From Micrasema longulum (lineage: Eukaryota; Arthropoda; Insecta; Trichoptera; Brachycentridae): DNA of 64,000 bases. Under the pieces are notes generated by a model. It did not search any database, had not been told where the DNA came from, and was given only the letters and a program-made list of their open reading frames with translations. The position numbers were made by a program, and so were the translations under genes. Below are positions 33,379-44,256 of the stretch, one piece after another. The stretch covers positions 1 through 64,000 of the forward strand of contig JAGVSM010001206.1 in NCBI GenBank assembly GCA_022494885.1, in the 5' to 3' direction. How positions within the stretch are numbered: position 1 is the first letter of the stretch; every line of letters begins with the position of its first letter.

Positions 33379-33522
33379 GAGTATAATACCCGTACTCAGA
33401 GACAATACTTAAGGTGAGAAAGGTACACTCTAATCTCATATACAAAGAATAACCCGAAGGTGGTGACAATAGAATGTACTTTCCTTACCTTAAATATTGT
33501 CTCTGAATACTGGTATAAGAGT
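33379..33522. repeat. Imperfect inverted repeat (about 45-base arms)
   Basis: Left arm TATAATACCCGTACTCAGAG, ACAATACTTAAGGTGAGAAA, GGTACA. Right arm TGTACTTTCCTTACCTTAAA, TATTGTCTCTGAATACTGGT, ATA. The arms are reverse complements with about six differences, separated by about 45 bases. It could be a small foldback or MITE remnant; no family assigned. Confidence 0.7.
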
Positions 33523-33534
33523 AATGGAGGGTTC

Positions 33535-34075
33535 ACATTATGGTTTATGATTTAAAATGGCGTAAAACAGGGATGTGTTATGTCACCATGGTTGTTTCAT
33601 CTAGACATGGACAACTACATAAAAAAGATAAAATGTAGAGTATTGGAGCAAAAATTAAAGATTTTGCAGATATTTGTTTATTATTCGCTGGCGATGCAGT
33701 TATTTTAGCCAACAGCAATGCGGATTTGCAACAAACAGTCTATTAAATGCATGAAGTATGCCAGGAGAGCAAATTGGTGATCAACAAAAGTAAATAAAAA
33801 TTACAGTATTTAAAAGGGGAAGTGAGGTTAGTGAATGCATAATAAATGTAAACAAAAAATGTCTTGAACAAGTATAAAAAGTTTTGTATCTAAAAAGCAT
33901 GTTTTCAAGAGATGGAAGAGTAGGAAATGAAATTGAATGCGGGGAACAAAATAAACAGCGCACCAAGCACTGCAATTGCTAAAAAATATGTCAGTTGCAG
34001 CTAGACTGGCAGTGCACAGTAAGGTTTCAGTCCCAATACTTATGTATGAAAGGAAAATATGGAATTAATGTGACA
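33535..34075 (+). pseudogene. RTE-type LINE reverse transcriptase palm
   Basis: GVKQGCVMSPWLFHLDMDNY, then LLFAGDAVILANSNADLQQT, then MSVAARLAVHSKVSVPILMY followed by a stop. KQGCxxSPxLF and LLFADDAVILA are RT palm blocks. The catalytic pair ADD is AGD here, so the first metal-binding aspartate is lost. Stops after QQTVY and after the MY..WN block and several frame changes confirm a pseudogene. The second part overlaps the region where the copy at 36352-36888 begins, showing that they belong to one family. Confidence 0.88.
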
Positions 34076-34929
34076 ATTTTTTTAAGAATAAAAATCATTA
34101 ACGTTTTTAAATAAATGAATGCACACACTCTGCCAAACATATATGTACATGCACACATAAATACACACATTAAGATAGTACCTACCACTTATAAAATAAT
34201 ATCAGAAAATTTTAATTAAATTTAATATTGATGTGGGCGAGATTCTGAATCCGAGAGCCTGAAATATTTCACCCACTAGACAAAGCAAGAAAATACTTTT
34301 AAATTTTGATCGATTTTGAATTATTCGATTATATTTATAAATCGGTTAGGCCCATCACTTCGTTACGTCATCTAGGGAACCCGCGTGGAACTGATGACTG
34401 ATCATTTAATGAATCCGACCGCAGAGGAGCGACTATTTGTCCACCCGTAAAATTGGCTCGGATCACTAGTTGGCCTGGTTATTATGTATGGTTGACCGAA
34501 GGCTAAACATTTTGGGACTCTAGCTTATCTTCTAATAATACGCATGGGTAGAACGAACGAGCGAACAGAAATAGATAACTGCTCAGATCTGCTTGATGCA
34601 TAATTCGCATGATCCTTATACCCGTTTGTGCGGATTTGCCGAAAACGATCAGAAAGAATAACCTTGAACTATTTTCTAGCGCCCTAATCAACAGTTTTGA
34701 TAAAGATACGGACAAACGGCTTTATCTTTAAAAAAATATCAGAAGATCAACAAAATATATATTTGTACCAAAAACCTTCAAACAAAATGTTCCTGGAAAT
34801 GTACATTTGATTGACCCATCGTAGAGGTAGTAAGTTTGTACATCGTAATTCTAGAAGAGACGGTTCTAGTTTTAATGGAATCAAATATTTTCTGCTTAAT
34901 AACAAATAAAACAGCGAATTTATTTCAAC
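34076..34929. other. Spacer
   Basis: No recognised gene or repeat. About 34370-34640 is locally GC-richer without open frames of note. Confidence 0.35.
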
Positions 34930-34930
34930 A

Positions 34931-35196
34931 TATAGTATTAGAAATCAAACACTGATTTGAGTCTACTGAACACTTTATTTTATTTTTACAAATATAAACA
35001 TATTAAAGTCAGGGTTCAGATTATTATTGTTCTGTTAGGCATTTTCAAACGAATGCTCTCATTTTATCTGTTTGAAAAAATGCCCTAATAAGGCGAAACA
35101 ATTGTCACGAAGTTTTTATTTTGATATGTTTATAATTGTAAAAATAAAATAAAGTGTTCAGTAGACTCAAATCAGTGTTTGATTTCTAATATTATA
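34931..35196. repeat. Foldback element with 73-bp arms
   Basis: Arms 34931-35003 and 35124-35196 are reverse complements with about two or three differences (left ...GAAATCAAACACTGATTTGA...; right ...TCAAATCAGTGTTTGATTTC...). The loop has a second hairpin (CATTTTCAAAC / GTTTGAAAAAATG) followed by CCCTAATAAGGCGAAAC. An arm fragment recurs at 2524-2566. CT..A-stem-GAAAC spacing recalls Penelope-like terminal repeats, but the core is degenerate. Confidence 0.7.
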
Positions 35197-35261
35197 AGTT
35201 TAAATATGGAGTTCTACAAAATAAACACCAAATTAATCAATCAATGAATTAAGTTCAATTT

Positions 35262-35490
35262 AACAAAGAGAGAAAAAACGTTTTTGAGATAGAAATATGA
35301 ACGTTTAGGCATTGACAAGGCTTGTGATCTATCACTGGATGGTTTCAGTGGTTACTTTATACACTGTAACATTGAAAATTCCCCCTATGCTTAAACATTT
35401 AAAATTTCTCAACTCTTCTATCTGTTGATTTATGTGAACTCTGAAACTTGTCTACAAACATTTGGACATACTCAAAACATTGTTGAATTA
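35262..35490. repeat. PAL left half joined to trailing block
   Basis: Left arm AGAGAGAAAAAACGTTTTTG, GGCATTGACAAGGCTTGTGA and CATTGAAAATTCCCCC. Interior TCTATCTGTTGATTTATGTG, then a jump to TGTCTACAAACATTTGGACA and AAAACATTGTTGAA. The right arm is deleted. Confidence 0.65.
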
Positions 35491-36350
35491 ATTTTTAATA
35501 AAGTCTTTATTCATAATTTTTCCATTTTTATGCAATGATGCTATAAAAATAATATTTCAAGAAACCGAAAAAAATAATCTAAAATACTGCGGTGACTAAC
35601 TCACCTAAAGTATTAGTGGTCAAATGGCCATACAACTTAGGACCCGTTTTCTTTGCCTTTTCCCGTTCCCTTAAAATGATTTTTTGTCCCATTACTCAAG
35701 TTTGTATTTTCTTTATGGCTATAGACCTTCGTACCACAGGGTGAAATTTCTGATCAAATTTATCCGTACATACCGGTTACTATGAAAGCAACCCACCTCT
35801 TTTCCGAAACTGTTTAAAAAGACTTGTGTCTTTCAACTGTTTTGCATATTTACTTTCAAATTTTTAAAACTTTCTAAGCAATATTTAATATTTATTTACA
35901 ATCGAACCGCGAAAATAACGAAATGTAGAAACTTTAAAAGCTTTTACTGTATCTCTTATTGGATTATTGTCCATTTTTAATCAACCAAATGCACATGATC
36001 AGTACAATCCCCTTACTATAATTTCCCAGCATTGCAGTGAAGTATTACAGTGTTACTTCCAAATTGAGTCCGTGACCATATGCTCCAGATACCATTTCGA
36101 AAAAGAAGAAGAACGTAGTAATACAAACAAAACAAACAACTATACAAAACCCAAATATATTTAGGAAACAATATAACTTGCGCTCAATAACAGAAAAAAA
36201 CAATAACTATTCATAAGCACATAATTACATCAAATTTTCAAGGCACTCATAGAACAGTTCTAACATAGACCCTAACGGGATCCTAACATAATTCCCATCA
36301 AGCTCAGGTGAAATTATTATTTGTCATAACACCGATCTTTCACAAAACCC
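35491..36350. other. Spacer
   Basis: No family recognised. A 65-codon frame at 35967-36164 has no domain. Confidence 0.35.
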
Positions 36351-36351
36351 T

Positions 36352-36888
36352 ACTACTACTACTACCATCACGCCATTTCCCCGTAGGGGTAGGCAGAGAG
36401 AATGGACCGCCACAAACGTCTATCTTGGCATACAATCCTAGCCTCTTCCACATTCATACATCTTGTCATACATGCCCTTCGGTTCTGCCTGTTTTTGACA
36501 TGACCAGACTTAAGATTTTAGTTTATCTGATCAACGCCACGTCTTCCTTGGTTGTCCTCGTCTCACGTTGCCGTTCATTTTCGCCATATATACTTGTTTT
36601 ACCATTCTTTCGTCGTCCATTCGTTCCACGTGACCAAACCATCTCAGAGACCCTTTCTTAATCTTATCAATTATACTTGACTCAGATTTACACTCTCGCC
36701 TGATTTCATCATTCGTAATCCTGTCATACATTGATTTCCCACACATTCGTCTAAGAGATCGCATTTCAACCGCGTTCACTCGGCTTTCATCCTTCCTCTG
36801 CCAGTTCCATGTTTCACTTCCATACATAAGTGTTGGGACTAAAACTCCGTTGTGCACTGCCAGTTTAGCTTCGATTGGCATATTTACA
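36352..36888 (-). pseudogene. RTE-type LINE, C-terminal RT region with 3' tail
   Basis: On the minus strand a 116-codon open frame (36881-36531) reads IEAKLAVHNGVLVPTLMYGS, ETWNWQRKDESRVNAVEMRS, LRRMCGKSMYDRITNDEIRR, IIDKIKKGSLRWFGHVERMD, DERMVKQVYMAKMNGNVRRG and QPRKTW, then a TGA in place of the expected RDQI continuation. The 3' UTR ends GGAAATGGCGTGATGGTAGT and a (GTA)n tail. This is the classic end of RTE-type ORFs after the palm. It is 5'-truncated at 36888. Flanks TTTCACAAAACCC (left) and TTTACACAAAGCCC (right) look like an imperfect target-site duplication. Confidence 0.93.
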
Positions 36889-37362
36889 CAAAGCCCAATT
36901 GTCCTAATACCAACAGTAAGAACAATCTTGTGCGAAGACCCTAATCGTCATAACAACCTTTTAGATCTTAAAGTAAATGAAACGGGTCCTAGAGCATGGT
37001 CAGCGCGTGGTTCGCTTGAGCTAGTCTGCTATTTAGATTTGTAATTTACCACTCCCCTTCCATGGGACAAGAACAACACAGACAGACATGAGTTCGGTTA
37101 AGACAATCGATGCAAGTACCCAAATACGAATTTGTTTATCTAAAAGGGATTTGTTCTCGTGGTAAATTTTCACCCAGTTTCTCACACCTTTCCATCCAGT
37201 TGCTCACAAAATGGACAAACGTTTTAACGTTTGTTAGATTAGCCAATAAGCTTGGATATCACATCGGCCTCGTTACCTCCGCCAAGCCGTTCAGCATGTT
37301 TTCTCTCTCATTACATACTGGTTAGGCATCTGAAACAACAAATATTTAATATGAGACTTACA
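36889..37362. other. Spacer
   Basis: No recognised feature. A 71-codon frame at 37110-37325 has no domain. Confidence 0.35.
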
Positions 37363-37739
37363 TAGAATAGGACCCAGGCTATTCGGATCACTTTCAATGT
37401 TTCCTTTAAAAAAACTATAACTAATGCATATAAAAAAATATATTACCAAACATTAAATATTTGACATCTTAAAGATATTTTTTTTTGACAATTCCATAAA
37501 GTACACAAAAAATACTAAAAATAATCTTGTAGACCTCTCCACTGATCCGAATCACCACATGTATATGTGGTGATTCGGATCAGCAGTAGGGTTACTCGGA
37601 TCAGACTCAATAAAACAGTTAAATATGAAGAAAAAATATATATTATTACAAGTATTAGAACCCATTACTTATGAACGACACGTATATACACTGTTTCTGG
37701 GTTACATATCACACAAATGAAAACATTATTAAACACTTT

Positions 37740-37980
37740 TTGTCGTACCATTTTTTGTGGCACCATGCTTTACAAGCAAAACACTGAATCCAATCAATTG
37801 TCCTTTCTCTTGAAACCCCAGCCAACAATGAAGCTGTTAATTAAAAAAATAAAAATTAAGTCAATGGGTTTTTTTTTTCTTCGAACTGTGCAGTTTTTGG
37901 AGATATCATTTTTTATCCGCTTTCCGTTAGAAACTTCAATTTTTTTTTATTATCTTTACGTAATTTTGAAACATTTTCTG
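37740..37980 (-). pseudogene. pogo transposase C-terminal region with PHD-like finger
   Basis: On the minus strand ISPENVSKLRKDNKKKLKFL, TESG, a stop, then after a shift DWIQCFACKAWCHKKWYDKK and, in another frame, FICVIC. A PEEIRPFPKA-type linker, a basic stretch and a DWIQC..C..W.H..C...C..C zinc finger form the C terminus of many insect pogo/CENP-B-like transposases. Cysteine and histidine spacing is kept in the first half of the finger; the frame is lost after it. The 104-codon plus-strand frame at 37717-38031 is its antisense shadow. Confidence 0.65.
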
Positions 37981-38144
37981 GAGATATTACATGCGAAATT
38001 TGCACCTTTAAAACTCGAGAGTTCTTCTTAGTTAAGACATTCTTTTCATGAGTAGGAAGAATACTTCTTACTTTAAAGTTAGTGGATGTAGATGTTTATT
38101 TTATTCCATTTAGAATATTTTCAGTTATGTCATTCAAGGGCAGC

Positions 38145-38375
38145 TATTGGTGAATGTTCGATAAATTTACACGTTGGACTGGCAAGATATATTCCAATAG
38201 CCTTAAAGCCATGAATAGCATGTCTTGCTCTTGGATTAGATATGATTCCGGTGATGGAATACGCGTGTATTTGTAATGTTGTGTATGGGATGCCGTGGGT
38301 GACAGCATTCTGGGTAATCCCATCTCACCAGATTTTACTTTCCTAACGGCTTCATCCATTGCAATTTACGACCAT
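38145..38375 (-). pseudogene. pogo transposase N-terminal Psq/CENP-B-type helix-turn-helix
   Basis: On the minus strand GRKLQWMDEAVRKVKSGEMG, then a diverged HTH turn, then HYKYTRIPSPESYLIQEQDM and LFMALRLLEYILPVQRVNLS. AVxxVKSGEM is the first helix of the HTH_psq domain that binds pogo-element ends. The E-x-x-L...LLEYI.P block matches the second, CENP-B-type DNA-binding part. The expected RKAA..Y.VPKSTL turn is replaced (RMLSPTASHT), which fits relaxed selection. The catalytic domain that should follow is deleted. Confidence 0.65.
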
Positions 38376-38883
38376 TCTGTTTAAAATAAAAATGTAAACC
38401 AACCGAAATCAAATAAAAATGAAATAGCCACCCCTTCATCGGTTCGTTGAACCTCATATTTAGAAAAATTAAATTTTCGAAAAAAAAAAACAAAGCACTA
38501 AAATCTACAAAATGCATTTTAATTTCACTTTTATTCTGTTTTCTGTGCATTCAAATGGAAATACATAATATATCAATGCAGCTTAATTGTTTACCTTTGG
38601 AAAAAAATACTAAGAATGCAAATAATAATATTACACCAGCCTTTTATTTGGCATATAACTTTTACGATCTTAACAAAGATCGATTTTTATCCTGTTTATC
38701 CACGTTTAGCTATTAAACCACGCAAACTGTAATGTCAGTTTTTTCTTAAAACGGCATCTAGTAAATAGTGATTCTATGTTTAATTTTCTTCATTGTTATT
38801 TTGTAGCAATATCCTAGATACAGCCACTTTTCTTAGCTTGATCCGAATAACCCGCTTGATCCGAATAGCCTCGGCCTACCCTA

Positions 38884-40655
38884 CATCCAATAATTAAAAA
38901 GTACGAATTGATGTTTTAAATTGTACGGCCATCTCTCCTTAAATGTTTAGGAATAATGACCCACTCAAAAAAATTTGATGCAAATCTATTGTAGCTAAGT
39001 TAATACGTTTACTTTCGTAAATAAAAATATATTATGTTAGCTCTAAAATAATTTCGTCCACGATCAAATAAAAAAATGTGAGTAACTCACCTTTTCCTCT
39101 CTTTGTAGTTTCTTACAAATGTCTTATTTACGACGCGGGTATATTACAGCATTTGGACTGACAGCATAATGCACTACACTCTTGTATTAAAGGTGGAAAT
39201 ATTTTGATTGACCAAGTCTCCTGGAATACTCAATATTTAAAAATGTTTTGTGTTTATTTTATTTGTTTATTAAAAAAAACATAAAACAATAGATTATCAA
39301 GTAATCTTAAATTAAAATGACTTATCTAAACCCATTTGGTGTGTTTTAATAAGTAAAATAACTTTAAAACCCGACTTGTCTTCTTAGGGTGAAGCTTCTA
39401 AATTCAAACCGCAGTACCCAACACTTTCCTGATGCTTAAAATCTGTTCTGCTTACACAACATTATGTTTACACGTACAAATTACGCCTTAATGTCCGCAT
39501 CTAGAACGTGGTTTTTCGTTACAGGGTTATGCCGCATCACGCACGTTTCCGCATTACATCTTACAAACACATTACAGTGAAAACTACACAACCATCCTTT
39601 TATAAAACCACGCAATACAACGTATTATTTTTTTGTATGTGGACATTATTTCATATATACGAAGCGGTTTTTAAATACGACTTTGCCTAATCTGTACAGT
39701 AAAATGGTATGTGATAAAGATGATATATTTAGTGAAAAGTGTTTATTTTGCACATAGGTATAACTAGCTGATAAAGAGTTTTTTTGCTTATTCAATTCAG
39801 TTCAGTGCTGACTAACGGTGTTTTTGGGCAAAAATAATACAACATAAAAACAAACTCTTAGAAAAATTGCTAATGGTATAATTATAAAAGTTGTAATAAT
39901 AAGATTAATAATTTTGATTCCCGCTTGATTGGACTTTTGCAACACCCAGCCAGCTGTATATGCAAAAGTGCAGAATTTTACAGCAAACATAACAACTTCA
40001 TTTGTATAAAACTTTTCAAACCAATCAATTTTAGCGTTAAAAAGAAAAAAAAAAGGAGAAAGGATACGTATAAAGCTGTATAGTAATAAAATAGCAACAA
40101 TTTATAACGTAATGGAAATATCAGGATATTACTTCAGAGGCTCAATCACAAATAACTATCGATGTGATAATAAGCGACGTGATAACAATTCCTCACCATG
40201 GTTGTTTATCGTACAAGTATTCGCGATCGCAATGAACACTTATATTAAATGTCACAATATTTACGTTTTGCGACGTATGCTGCACACTCACATATTTGAA
40301 TTTCACCGGTGTAAATATGGAAAATATTCCGAAACTGCTATTTATATTCATTTATTTATCATTAGTCATGCTATTTATTGCATTTAGCCGGCGGTTGGTC
40401 TGCCAAATGTCAAGAAAAGCAGTAGCCATAGTAATTGTAATTTAATTTTTACTTTTTTGTATTAGATACTCCTTACTATTTTGAAAATGCAACATATTGT
40501 ATTTTTTTATGGTAAACGCCGATTTTTCAACAGTGAACTGTATTTATTTACAAGGAAAACAAAAAACAAACCGACACGAGCGTTGACTTAGAGATTACAC
40601 ACGCGTCGACTTATGACTGCGATAACTTAAGCATGATCATTATTTAAATTGATTT
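38884..40655. other. AT-rich spacer
   Basis: Short open frames (39508-39690, 39802-39990, 40112-40387) have no recognised domain. No repeat family assigned. Confidence 0.35.
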
Positions 40656-40857
40656 CAACAGACAGGAAAAACGTTTTTGAGAAGGGAATATGGAAGTTTA
40701 GGCATTTTCAGGGCTTATGACCTGTCATTGGCTGGTTTAAGTGGCCACTTTACACACTGTGTAACATTCACCATTCTGCCCATGTTTGAACATCCACATT
40801 TCTCAACTCTTCCATCTGTTGACTTTTGTGAAGTAGAAGAGCTGAAACCTTGTGGAG
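40656..40857. repeat. PAL left half
   Basis: TTTCAACAGACAGGAAAAAC, GGCATTTTCAGGGCTTATGA, ACACACTGTGTAACATTCAC, AACTCTTCCATCTGTTGACT and AGAGCTGAAACCTT. The family normally continues TATTGTTGTGAAGAG; here it is interrupted at 40857 by the start of a tRNA-like sequence. Confidence 0.75.
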
Positions 40858-40930
40858 CATTGGCGCTTTGATCTACCGTGCTTGAGGTCCCGGGTCGATT
40901 CCTGGGGAGGTTGGTATAAAATATGGCTTG
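40858..40930 (+). repeat. SINE-D (single copy, tRNA-like head)
   Basis: GTGGAGCATTGGCGCTTTGA (A-box-like), then GAGGTCCCGGGTCGATTCCT (B box GGTCGATTCC) and GGGGAGGTTGGTATAAAATA. The body is unlike SINE-A, B or C. It begins exactly where the PAL copy is broken, so it inserted into PAL or marks a recombination point. Confidence 0.5.
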
Positions 40931-41224
40931 GGCTATTTACACGCTGTGATATTTATTCTAATCTTCCAACTGCTGATTTTTGAGCACGTTGTTTTACTGT
41001 TTATTTACGAAACCTATAAACGGTATGTATTTTGTTCATTTATTTGAGTTTAAATCAGTTATTTTTAATGTATTTTTTAGTTAATTTCTAAATTTACGTA
41101 AAGTTGCTTTTTTCTTTTCCCAAGTTGGTCAATGAAGTGCTTTTATATGTCAAGATTTATCAAAGTAATATGTAATATAAATATAAAGCGTCAACCACAA
41201 CCATAATACAAGATACTCTAATAG

Positions 41225-41815
41225 AGATCTGACACTAGGTGAAGGGGTCAACACTGTTCTGGCATTGAGACAACACTATTACGTATGCAAAAAGGTCCAC
41301 AACCTTTTGCCAGAATCGTGGAAAGACGGGAGTGTTGTCAAGTTGCGGAAGGTGTTGACCTCGCTTTTTCATGACATTGGTCGTAGAGAGCTAGAAAAAT
41401 TAATGCATGTCACGGATTTGAGACTCTTACTAGATGTCGAAAATAAAATATGAAAATAAGGAATGATTTAAAAAATATAACCATAGATGACAACCATGAA
41501 GTTTCGCATAAATAAATGGTCCATGTTTCAATGAATGTATGTATGTGTATGCGCATGGGTGTATGTCTATGTATATATGTGTATATATATATATGTGTAT
41601 ATATGTGTATGTGAGTATGCATATGTATCAAAATGTGTATACGAATAAGTTTATATTTTATTTGTCTGTGCTCTCTATTCATTTGTTAACTATAATTATA
41701 TGTTAGAATGTAATTGCCTAGCTTGAAACGGGGTATGTACCCTTGTTAGTTGGGCAAAGTGAACGTTAAATTGTATTTTGATAAAAGGTGTAAATAAAAT
41801 AAATAATTAAATGTA
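41225..41815 (+). pseudogene. LINE C terminus and 3' UTR with microsatellite
   Basis: Open frame to 41453: LTLGEGVNTVLALRQHYYVC, KKVHNLLPESWKDGSVVKLR and HDIGRRELEKLM. VHNLLP followed by an amphipathic helix resembles the last residues of Jockey-type LINE ORFs (compare VYNLLPLSIRT at 45580). The 3' UTR contains a (TATG)n/(TA)n tract at 41535-41635 and ends GGTGTAAATAAAATAAATAA. Family assignment is tentative because no catalytic block is present. Confidence 0.45.
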
Positions 41816-44080
41816 ATATGTCAAATAAGTTATAAATATCTTCCAAAACTCTAGAATCTAGAATGCTTAACACATTAGAAATCAATCAATATTGAGTCAA
41901 AATTTTAATCAACGACATTGATAATACAAACTTAGGCTATGTTGATGATGACCCCAATATAAATCTAATAATTATGCACTAACATTATGTTGATAGTCAC
42001 AAGGTACAAGAAATAAGGTCAAATAGCGGTATTCTTCTGACGAGTCTAGGTAGAGACTCTCTTAAGACCCGTGAATAAAATTATCGAAACCAAAATCTAG
42101 AGAAACCCGTTTTAATTAACCTTATAGATATATAAATGTAAAAGGTATTTACTATACGAGAAGATTTTTTACAATGAGACCATTTTTTAATATTTTATTT
42201 TATTTTATTATTTGAACATTGAAGGTTTTGTTGTCATATAATTATTTCTTCTAACCTACTTAAATAAAACGTGTTATTTATACAGTTTAAGCTTCAAAAC
42301 GTACGCGAGAAATAAAATTGATACAAAAATAAATATGTCAAGTAGGATGTTTTTATAAATTTATCGATATCTGAACTAGTCTTTAAAAGGAGTAAAGAGA
42401 GAGATAAATTTAAGGAGAGAAAGAAGATCCATCCTTAAGCGTGATCATTGTTTTTTGTTATCTCATTAATTTCTACTTACGTATACGAGTATGTGGCTGC
42501 CAAGTAGTTACATCTGCCACTCTATTGGGCGCTTGGCTGTTCATTTTATGGAAGCATTCAATTGAATAGCTGACGGACGATTAGCCAAAATATTGAAAGC
42601 AACGTTTAACGAAAGGGCTGAATGTCGCTTGTCCTTTTTAATTTTAATACAACCATAACAATTGTTTTATTTTTTAATTTGTTTCATAATATAAAGCTAG
42701 GATTTTTTTATATGTGAGTTGCTTATAATGTACAAGGTTTATATTTAAAGAAGTGAATTTTTCTGCAATAAGATTTCTTTAAATTTATGTGAACAGTTGA
42801 GATCAGGAGGGATATACTTATGTAGACCAATCAGGAACTTCTCAGCATTTGCTCATGTGGAGAGGAAACCACTTAAAACTCTTCAGGAGAAGCCGGCCTG
42901 TTGGCAGTAGTCAGCAGGCTTTCCGTTCCACTAGAGGAGTGTTCGGAATTTTGTTCCCTACTTAGTAAAGTTAGGTAAAGTTAAATAAATAAAAAAATAA
43001 AATATTTATCCATGATTGAATTCTTAAATAAACTTGATAATTTCAGTTAAAAAAACTAGGTTAGGTTAATTAGTTACTAGTTAGTAGAAACGAGGTTAGG
43101 TTACAAAAACGTAAGGTTAGAATAGACTAATCTAACTTGGCGGCATTTGGTCCGGCCGTTTCCAAAGGGCTAGTTTTTAACCAGCCAACACGTTAAACGT
43201 TAAGCTATCTTAATTCATTCAACGGAATTCAATAAACGGCCTGGCCGCTTAATTGAGTAGCTGATTGAACTATTTGGCGGCGACAAATATCCCAATACAT
43301 AAGGGTTAATTTGATAAACATGTGGATTGGTTTAAAATAAGTAAAAAACAAAGCCTTAATTTCTATATTCTCTCTCAGAGACGACATTTATTTATTAAAT
43401 AATACATACGGCTTAATTCAATTATAACAGTTATATGAAAAGACATACAATATATGTACATATGTGATGAATCATTTTTGGATTAGATAGACCTAGTAAC
43501 GACCATTGTTGTTTTGGATAAACAGTATTTAGTTTTGGATAAAAACTATTATATTTTAGATAAACACACTAGTTTGTTTGTGTAAGTTCCAATGACAGGT
43601 ATATGGAAATGTTTTTCACTAAACTCATGCAGTTCACGCTTCATAAATCGTTGGCAAAGTAACAATATTAGAATAGTCTCGTAAATTTACCGAAATAATA
43701 ATTACTCAAATTGAAATTTTTCCTGTATTGTGGTAACGTTTTGCGTTTCTAGTCGAGATTAAAATTAGGTTTGTTTCAGTAAATCCCATGAAGTGTTTAT
43801 AAATATTGAGGTTTATAATAACATAATGTTTTGTATTGCATCTACGCACCATAAATACTGAAATAAAAAAACTTATGTTGATTATCAACTAATGTTAGTT
43901 AACATTGTTATTAGCAACCAATGTAAACATGTATTGTATAACCAACTAATATTATTCACTTCAGTAGACCGAAGTGTTTAGGTGGCTAAGTTTGTATGAG
44001 AACAGGAAAATATTATATACTACGTTTATCGATAAAAATAATATATATGAAATGGATTAAAAATAATTCATGGTAATTTC
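41816..44080. other. Spacer with a small GC-richer inverted motif
   Basis: About 43130-43275 holds GGTCCGGCCGTTT and AAACGGCCTGGCC about 70 bases apart, flanked by TTGGCGGC on the left and right, resembling a small MITE. Repeated GGTTAGGTTA occurs at about 43060-43110. About 42785-42960 is GC-richer, unassigned. No gene. Confidence 0.35.
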
Positions 44081-44081
44081 A

Positions 44082-44256
44082 AAATCAATATGGATATTGT
44101 GGAAAAATGTTTTCATTCATAGATTTTAAAAAGATTTTTTATAAATACGTCGTTAAAAAAACGCGAAATAGTTGATAGTTGACGGCCTAAATAGTTGTAA
44201 CGTCAAGATTTGTGATGATTTTCAAAAAATTTTCAACAAATTAGAATGTTCAGGAA
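44082..44256. repeat. Unclassified repeat, copy I, first part
   Basis: ATCAATATGGATATTG, AATACGTCGTTAAAAAAACGC, GACGGCCTAAATAGTTGTAA and CGTCAAGATTTG match 45991-46140 in order. The copy is interrupted by the hAT element and resumes at 45000-45105. Confidence 0.7.

Larger units (their letters stand above)
37365..38881 (-). mobile_element. pogo-type DNA transposon, internally deleted (1517 bp)
   Basis: Left end GAATAGGACCCAGGCTATTC and right end, reverse-complemented, GGGTAGGCCGAGGCTATTCG. Both run into CGGATCA and are flanked by TA (37363-37364, 38882-38883). The motif TGATCCGAAT or its complement occurs at both ends and internally (37381, 37543, 37573, 38839, 38858), with a variant at 37594. 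The minus strand carries the two ends of a pogo transposase but not its DDE core (separate entries). Confidence 0.85.

Noticed and set aside
37717..38031. 104-codon plus-strand ORF
   Set aside because: Antisense to the C-terminal region of the pogo transposase relic.
41535..41640. Array-like (TATG)n tract considered as a functional repeat or CRISPR-like array
   Set aside because: Simple microsatellite without spacers, inside a LINE 3' UTR.
43030..43115. Interstitial telomere-like TTAGG repeats
   Set aside because: Only scattered GGTTAGGTTA pairs, not a regular array; common in insect non-coding DNA.
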